Source: Granulosicoccus sp045110475 (lineage in GTDB: Bacteria; Pseudomonadota; Gammaproteobacteria; Granulosicoccales; Granulosicoccaceae). From it: DNA of 64,000 bases. Position numbers and translations under genes: made by a program. Under the pieces are notes generated by a model, which was not told where the DNA came from, made no database searches, and worked only from the letters and a program-made list of their open reading frames with translations. Positions 60,091-64,000 of the stretch are shown here, in pieces. The stretch's first letter is position 1. Each line of letters opens with the position of its first letter. The stretch is taken from NCBI GenBank assembly GCA_045110475.1, contig JBGCGC010000043.1, positions 1-64,000 of the forward strand, given 5' to 3'.

Positions 60091-61611
60091 TCAGGGAGCA
60101 ACAAGCCATGTCGCCGTCATATCATCAGACTGGCGTGACACTTCCACCCATGCACCTTCCCAGGGTTGCAGGCTGTCTGTGCCCGTCAAGGTTCGATAAT
60201 CGTCAGCCTCACCGTCAAAGTGAAAGAACGTATCGTTCATGATGTTTTCGTTTTTTGCTTGTGCAAGCGTGCACCCGTCAGCACAGATTCCAGTGTTTGT
60301 GACTACTCGCGAACGGGACAGATTTGCGGGCTGATTAATGGGTGAACCCAGCATGTTCCAAAAATTGTCTTGAGAATTTGCGAGCAAGGGTATACCGAAG
60401 CATCCGGTGCTTGATACACAACTTGCAGATGGTTCAAGTAAGGTAGCTTGTGAGGTGACAGGCATGCGAACAATAACTTCCGGGGTGACCGATTGCACGA
60501 TCCAATAGGCCTCACCCAGATTCATCGTAGTCGCAAGACCGACTTTTATATAGCGAAAACGTGAGGAGTCGCTGCGGTCCACGCCATAAACCACCCAATC
60601 CTCATCATAGGTTTCGGCCGGCAGTTCATCGACAATGGCCTGCATGCTACTGTTGCTCCCGGGGTCTGCAGGTAGCGTTATCTGTGCCCATGTATCTTGT
60701 TTAAGTATTAGATCAGGGATCAGATTGGTGGTGTCCAACTCGCAAACTCTGACGCCTTGACCATCGAGGTTAAGGGTCTGTTTCCACAAGGCAGAGATGT
60801 ATTGGTTCTGAAAATACGGGCAGGCCTCATTGATGAATCTGGCTTCGGTTGTTTGTCCCCCATCGCCACTCTGACCATACTCCTGAGCAAATACCGGTTT
60901 GCCAGCATCAAGAAACGTGGATTCATAAGCGGTGCATTCATTACCGAAGGCGAAGCATTGTTCGTTAACGGCAAAATCAAAAAAGTCCACCAGTTCCTCG
61001 AGGTGTTCAACATCATTTTTTAGCCCAACACTCATCCCGCGAGATTGCGCCTCCTGTGCCAGCCAGCGACTGTAGGCCAGTTGATCCTGTGCGGAAATTC
61101 GTCCTTGAGTTTCGCTGTTGCTGTAGCCGTCGACATTATCGGGCTCGACACCATCGCAGCCTTGTGTGCGAGCAAAATCCAGCCTGGCTTGCATGATGGG
61201 TTTGATGACATTTTCCAGGGCTGTTTGATTACCGATGTCCAGCCACACTTCATCGTCAAACTGCGGCAGATTGGATTCGGAAATGAGCGAGTCGGCAGTG
61301 AACCTGGATGCGTCGGGGCGCCATGGCTCGTAAGTACCTGCGCTGAAATAACAGACAACCCGCTTGCCAAGGTCACGCAGGTCTGCAATTTTTCCACTCT
61401 CAGCCCCATCAAAGAGATCGATGTCGAACATATCCGCTTCTATTGATACATCAAGGCCCTCACTATTCTCGATCTGCCACCACCAACTTGCACCCAAAGC
61501 CGGTTTCCATCGTGCATCGTCAGCGATGACATTGGTGCAGCTCGTCACAACTAACAAAACAGCGGTGAATAGTTTGAACTGTGATGGTGATAACAATTGG
61601 GATTTGTGCAT
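60091..61611 (-). CDS. GH114-like glycosidase (endo alpha-1,4-polygalactosaminidase family)
   Basis: The 506-residue secreted protein has a signal peptide with a possible lipobox (LFTAVLLVVTSC). Residues of about 30-265 match the GH114/TM1410 barrel: WKPALGASWWWQIENS, FDIDLFDGAESGKIADLRDLG, VVCYFSAGTYEPWRPD, the acidic CDGVEPDNVDGYSN, and GMSVGLKNDVEHLEELVDFFDF. Known members cleave galactosaminogalactan-type polymers. A C-terminal extension of about 240 residues, beta-rich with cysteine pairs (SASCVSSTGCFGIP; NTGICADGCTLA), is unfamiliar. ATG 61611 has GGA eight bases upstream; ATG 61620 is possible. Confidence 0.85.
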   Translation of the reverse strand: MHKSQLLSPSQFKLFTAVLLVVTSCTNVIADDARWKPALGASWWWQIENSEGLDVSIEADMFDIDLFDGAESGKIADLRDLGKRVVCYFSAGTYEPWRPDASRFTADSLISESNLPQFDDEVWLDIGNQTALENVIKPIMQARLDFARTQGCDGVEPDNVDGYSNSETQGRISAQDQLAYSRWLAQEAQSRGMSVGLKNDVEHLEELVDFFDFAVNEQCFAFGNECTAYESTFLDAGKPVFAQEYGQSGDGGQTTEARFINEACPYFQNQYISALWKQTLNLDGQGVRVCELDTTNLIPDLILKQDTWAQITLPADPGSNSSMQAIVDELPAETYDEDWVVYGVDRSDSSRFRYIKVGLATTMNLGEAYWIVQSVTPEVIVRMPVTSQATLLEPSASCVSSTGCFGIPLLANSQDNFWNMLGSPINQPANLSRSRVVTNTGICADGCTLAQAKNENIMNDTFFHFDGEADDYRTLTGTDSLQPWEGAWVEVSRQSDDMTATWLVAP

Positions 61612-61903
61612 ACAGATCATCCATGGGGTCGTCAGGAATCGGGCTCCGCGCTGTTGTCAGGATCTTCCAGTCATGGAGCGGTGTGCATCAAACGATGGTA
61701 GATCAGTGTGTTATCACCGGAGATTAGTATTCGGTCATGTGCGCTGACCGGGAGCACTCATAGCGCTTTGGGATTTTTTATCCTTTTACTCTTCCCGAGC
61801 TGTTGAGTGGCTGAATTTGTCTGGCCTGATTGTGCCATCCGCTCATTAGTGTCATAGTCGGCCCTCTCAAATCTATCCGCCCGAAACCGAGCAGGAATCT
61901 GCC

Positions 61904-62854
61904 ATGAAAAACTACGTTGTGGCTTCAGTAGCCGCCCTGACGCTGACCTTGTCTGTTGCCGGCTATGCCGAATTTACCCTCGATTCGCGATACACCGATG
62001 CTGATGGTGATCTTATTGCTGATATTCCTGACGCCAGTGATCAGAAAGATCCGTCAACGCTTGTCTTCGCCTATACACCGGTAGAAGACCCAGCCGTCTA
62101 TGCAGAGGTCTGGGGAGAGTTCCTTGAGCACATGTCAGAGCTTACCGGCAAGAAGGTTCAGTTCTTTCCTGTACAGTCCAACGCCGCGCAAATAGAGGCG
62201 ATGCGCGCTGGTCGTTTGCATGTCGCAGGATTCAACACGGGTTCAAATCCACTGGCTGTCGCTTGCGCTGGTTATCGCCCGTTCACCATGATGGCCAGCG
62301 AAGACGGCTCCTACGGGTATGAGATGGAGATCATCACCTATCCCGATTCCGGTATAGAGAAGGTGGAAGACATCAAGGGCGGCAAGCTGGCATTTACTTC
62401 AGAGACCTCCAACTCGGGCTTCAAGGCACCGTCTGCCATCCTCATGGCTGACTATCAGATGGCCGCGGGAACAGACTTCGAGCCTGTTTTTTCCGGCAAG
62501 CATGACAATTCCATTCTGGGTGTTGCCAACAAGGACTATCCCGCAGCGGCAATTGCCAATTCAGTGCTCAGTCGTATGCTGGCACGTGATGTTGTTGCGG
62601 CTGAGCAAATCAAGTCGATCTACAAGTCGCAGACCTTTCCAACGACCAGCTATGGAACAGCACATAATCTGACGGCTGAGCTGCAAGCAAAGATTCAGGA
62701 AGCATTCTCGACATTCGAGTGGGAAGGCACCGCATTGCTTGAGGAGTTCAGCAAGGGTGGAGAAGCTCAGTTTGTTCCTATTACCTTCAAGGAAGAGTGG
62801 GCAGTCATTCGCAAGATTGATGAAGCCAATGGTGTCGCTTACGATTGTCAGTAG
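61904..62854 (+). CDS. phnD: Phosphonate/phosphate-type ABC importer binding protein
   Basis: The 316-residue PhnD-family periplasmic protein has a signal peptide ending near AGYAE. A family N-terminus follows: STLVFAYTPVEDPAVYAEVW, LSELTGKKV-like MSELTGKKVQFFPVQSNAA, VAGFNTGSNPLAVACAG, and KLAFTSETSNSGFKAP. The start has AGGA at ten bases. It heads a phnD-phnC-phnE set; the 253-base gap to phnC contains a REP-like palindrome. Phosphonate, phosphite or phosphate are all possible ligands. Confidence 0.92.
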   Translation: MKNYVVASVAALTLTLSVAGYAEFTLDSRYTDADGDLIADIPDASDQKDPSTLVFAYTPVEDPAVYAEVWGEFLEHMSELTGKKVQFFPVQSNAAQIEAMRAGRLHVAGFNTGSNPLAVACAGYRPFTMMASEDGSYGYEMEIITYPDSGIEKVEDIKGGKLAFTSETSNSGFKAPSAILMADYQMAAGTDFEPVFSGKHDNSILGVANKDYPAAAIANSVLSRMLARDVVAAEQIKSIYKSQTFPTTSYGTAHNLTAELQAKIQEAFSTFEWEGTALLEEFSKGGEAQFVPITFKEEWAVIRKIDEANGVAYDCQ

Positions 62855-62957
62855 CTCGGTTGCCAGTCGTATAGCTCTGACTTCTATGATCGATACGGCG
62901 AATGATTATTCTCGTGATCGCTTAATGCATCGTCTCAATGCGGCTAATAGAGCCAGG

Positions 62958-62975
62958 TCCCCGCTTGCGCGGGGA
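62958..62975. repeat. REP-like palindrome
   Basis: TCCCCGC and GCGGGGA pair perfectly around a TTGC loop, followed by TGACGG. Palindromes of this form (GTCATCCCCGCG... on the other strand) are dispersed in many bacterial genomes. It sits between phnD and phnC and may lower downstream expression. Confidence 0.6.
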
Positions 62976-63107
62976 TGACGGTATGAGTAATCAAAGTTTC
63001 ACAGGCACGCTGTTATCGTGTGTAGCCACTTGTGCGAGGCAGAATTCGACCTCGTCGTCGCTCCGTTTCCTGTCATCCTGTTCCTGCGCTGATGGAGATA
63101 CCCAGGT

Positions 63108-63881
63108 TTGTTAAGCGTTACTAATCTATCCAAGACCTACGCTGCTGGTGATAAAGCCCTCGACGATGTCACTTTCACGATTCCGGCAGGGCAGGTCGTC
63201 GGCTTGATTGGGCCATCCGGTGCCGGCAAGTCAACACTCATCCGCTGTATAAACCGTCTGGTGGAGCCAACCAGTGGTTCAGTCAAGCTTGGGCAGACGA
63301 CGATAACGGGTTTGTCCACATCGCATCTTCGTTCAGTTCGACGTCGCATCGGAATGATTTTTCAGGAATATGCCTTGGTGGAGCGGCTGACCGTTATGGA
63401 AAATGTGTTGTCCGGCAGGCTGGGCTATGTGTCGTTCTGGCGCAGTTTTTTTCGCAATTTTCCGGCAGAAGATGTGCAAAAAGCCTTTGCCTTACTGGAG
63501 CGGGTAGGACTGACAGATCATGCCAACAAGCGCGCGGATGCCCTGTCCGGTGGACAGCGACAGCGCGTTGGTATCGCCAGAGCGTTAGAGCAAGACCCGC
63601 AGCTGTTGCTCATCGATGAGCCAACGGCATCGCTTGATCCCAAGACCTCACGGCAGATCATGCGTTTGTTGCTGGAGATCTGTAACGAAAGTGGCTTGCC
63701 CGCAATCATTAATATCCATGACGTAGTTCTTGCCAGGCAATTCACGGAACGGCTGATTGGCTTGCAAGCGGGAAAAATTGTTTTTGATGGCTCACCCAAG
63801 GATCTTGACGAGACGGTGCTGACACGCATCTACGGCGAGGAAGACTGGAAGACGCTGGAAAACGATTCAGAGGCTGCCTGA
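63108..63881 (+). CDS. phnC: Phosphonate-type ABC importer ATPase
   Basis: The 257-residue ATPase has Walker A GPSGAGKST, signature LSGGQRQRVGIARALEQ, Walker B LLLIDEPTASLD, and switch histidine in INIHDVVLA. These are PhnC-like. No ATG lies at the expected start; TTG 63108 gives the family N-terminus LSVTNLSKTYAAGDKAL, with GGAG about 12 bases upstream. It energises the PhnE permease for the PhnD ligand. Confidence 0.93.
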   Translation: MLSVTNLSKTYAAGDKALDDVTFTIPAGQVVGLIGPSGAGKSTLIRCINRLVEPTSGSVKLGQTTITGLSTSHLRSVRRRIGMIFQEYALVERLTVMENVLSGRLGYVSFWRSFFRNFPAEDVQKAFALLERVGLTDHANKRADALSGGQRQRVGIARALEQDPQLLLIDEPTASLDPKTSRQIMRLLLEICNESGLPAIINIHDVVLARQFTERLIGLQAGKIVFDGSPKDLDETVLTRIYGEEDWKTLENDSEAA

Positions 63882-63884
63882 CGG

Positions 63885-64000
63885 ATGGTAGACAACACGC
63901 GGTATGCAAAGTATCCGCAAAGCTGGAAGCGTCCGCCCGTCTTTATCAATAGCACTGCGCTGCGGTATACCTTGTGGCTGTTAGCGCTGGTTTGGTTTGT
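63885..64000 (+). CDS. phnE: Phosphonate-type ABC importer permease, 5' part only
   Basis: Beginning three bases after the phnC stop, an open frame from ATG 63885 runs off the window's right edge after 38 codons. It starts MVDNTRYAKYPQSWKRP and then enters a hydrophobic helix (RYTLWLLALVWFV). Position and the first helix fit PhnE, but too little is present for certainty. Confidence 0.7.
   Translation, partial: MVDNTRYAKYPQSWKRPPVFINSTALRYTLWLLALVWF

Noticed and set aside
1..64000. tRNA, rRNA, insertion sequences, prophage or integrase genes
   Set aside because: I found no cloverleaf-like sequence, transposase or recombinase motifs, or phage structural genes in the window by eye; small RNAs cannot be excluded.

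Overview
The window is ordinary bacterial chromosome. It is densely packed and uses both strands, with no insertion sequence, prophage, CRISPR array, rRNA or tRNA that I could recognise. The gene set points to a free-living, heterotrophic gammaproteobacterium: a UbiK/YqiC-type protein, ComM (YifB), YaaA, glnK-amtB, a complete yejABEF operon, a ynjBCD+ynjF block, and a bacterial thiopurine methyltransferase. A TRAP-type binding protein, many ABC binding proteins and several acidic secreted lipoproteins would suit a marine or saline habitat, but I cannot name a genus from sequence alone.

Positions 1-3550 hold a fold-back palindrome, a small membrane protein, a Ser/Thr kinase fused to a cyclic-nucleotide-binding-like domain, and galE. 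Positions 3852-13492 (minus strand) are the most interesting block. It is an apparent eight-gene operon, read from 13492 down to 3852: a Rieske-oxygenase catalytic subunit that has lost its Rieske cluster (NdmC-like), a reductase carrying an extra N-terminal Rieske domain (NdmD-like), a GST-like protein (NdmE-like), a nucleoside/purine-type ABC importer (ATPase, two permeases, BMP-family binding protein) and guanine deaminase. The three-part ndmCDE arrangement is that of the 7-methylxanthine N-demethylase of caffeine-degrading pseudomonads. Here it is tied to purine uptake and guanine deamination, without NdmA/NdmB in view, which suggests salvage of N7-methylated purines.

Positions 13824-20083 carry an AddB/AddA-like helicase-nuclease pair. 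Positions 20184-25667 carry thiopurine methyltransferase followed by an XpaC/TelA/SPFH/zinc-ribbon envelope or toxic-anion-stress cluster. Then come a B12-binding radical SAM protein, yejFEBA (peptide/microcin C-type importer), ynjB-ynjC-ynjD-ynjF, a lipoprotein, and an RND efflux pump with its adaptor (to 42905).

Positions 43083-50381 hold an alpha/beta-hydrolase lipoprotein, a PLP-dependent dehydratase and a run of poorly characterised genes. Among these is a 718-residue membrane protein with four cysteine-pair repeats, a TerB-like domain and a degenerate J domain. Positions 50539-56899 return to housekeeping genes: yceI-like, yaaA, amtB-glnK, ubiK-like, comM and an HPF/RaiA-type factor. 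The last part holds a class II aldolase, a lipoprotein next to two related GC-rich palindromes, an orphan TRAP binding protein, a GH114-like glycosidase and the start of a phosphonate-type importer (phnD-phnC-phnE), which runs off the right edge.
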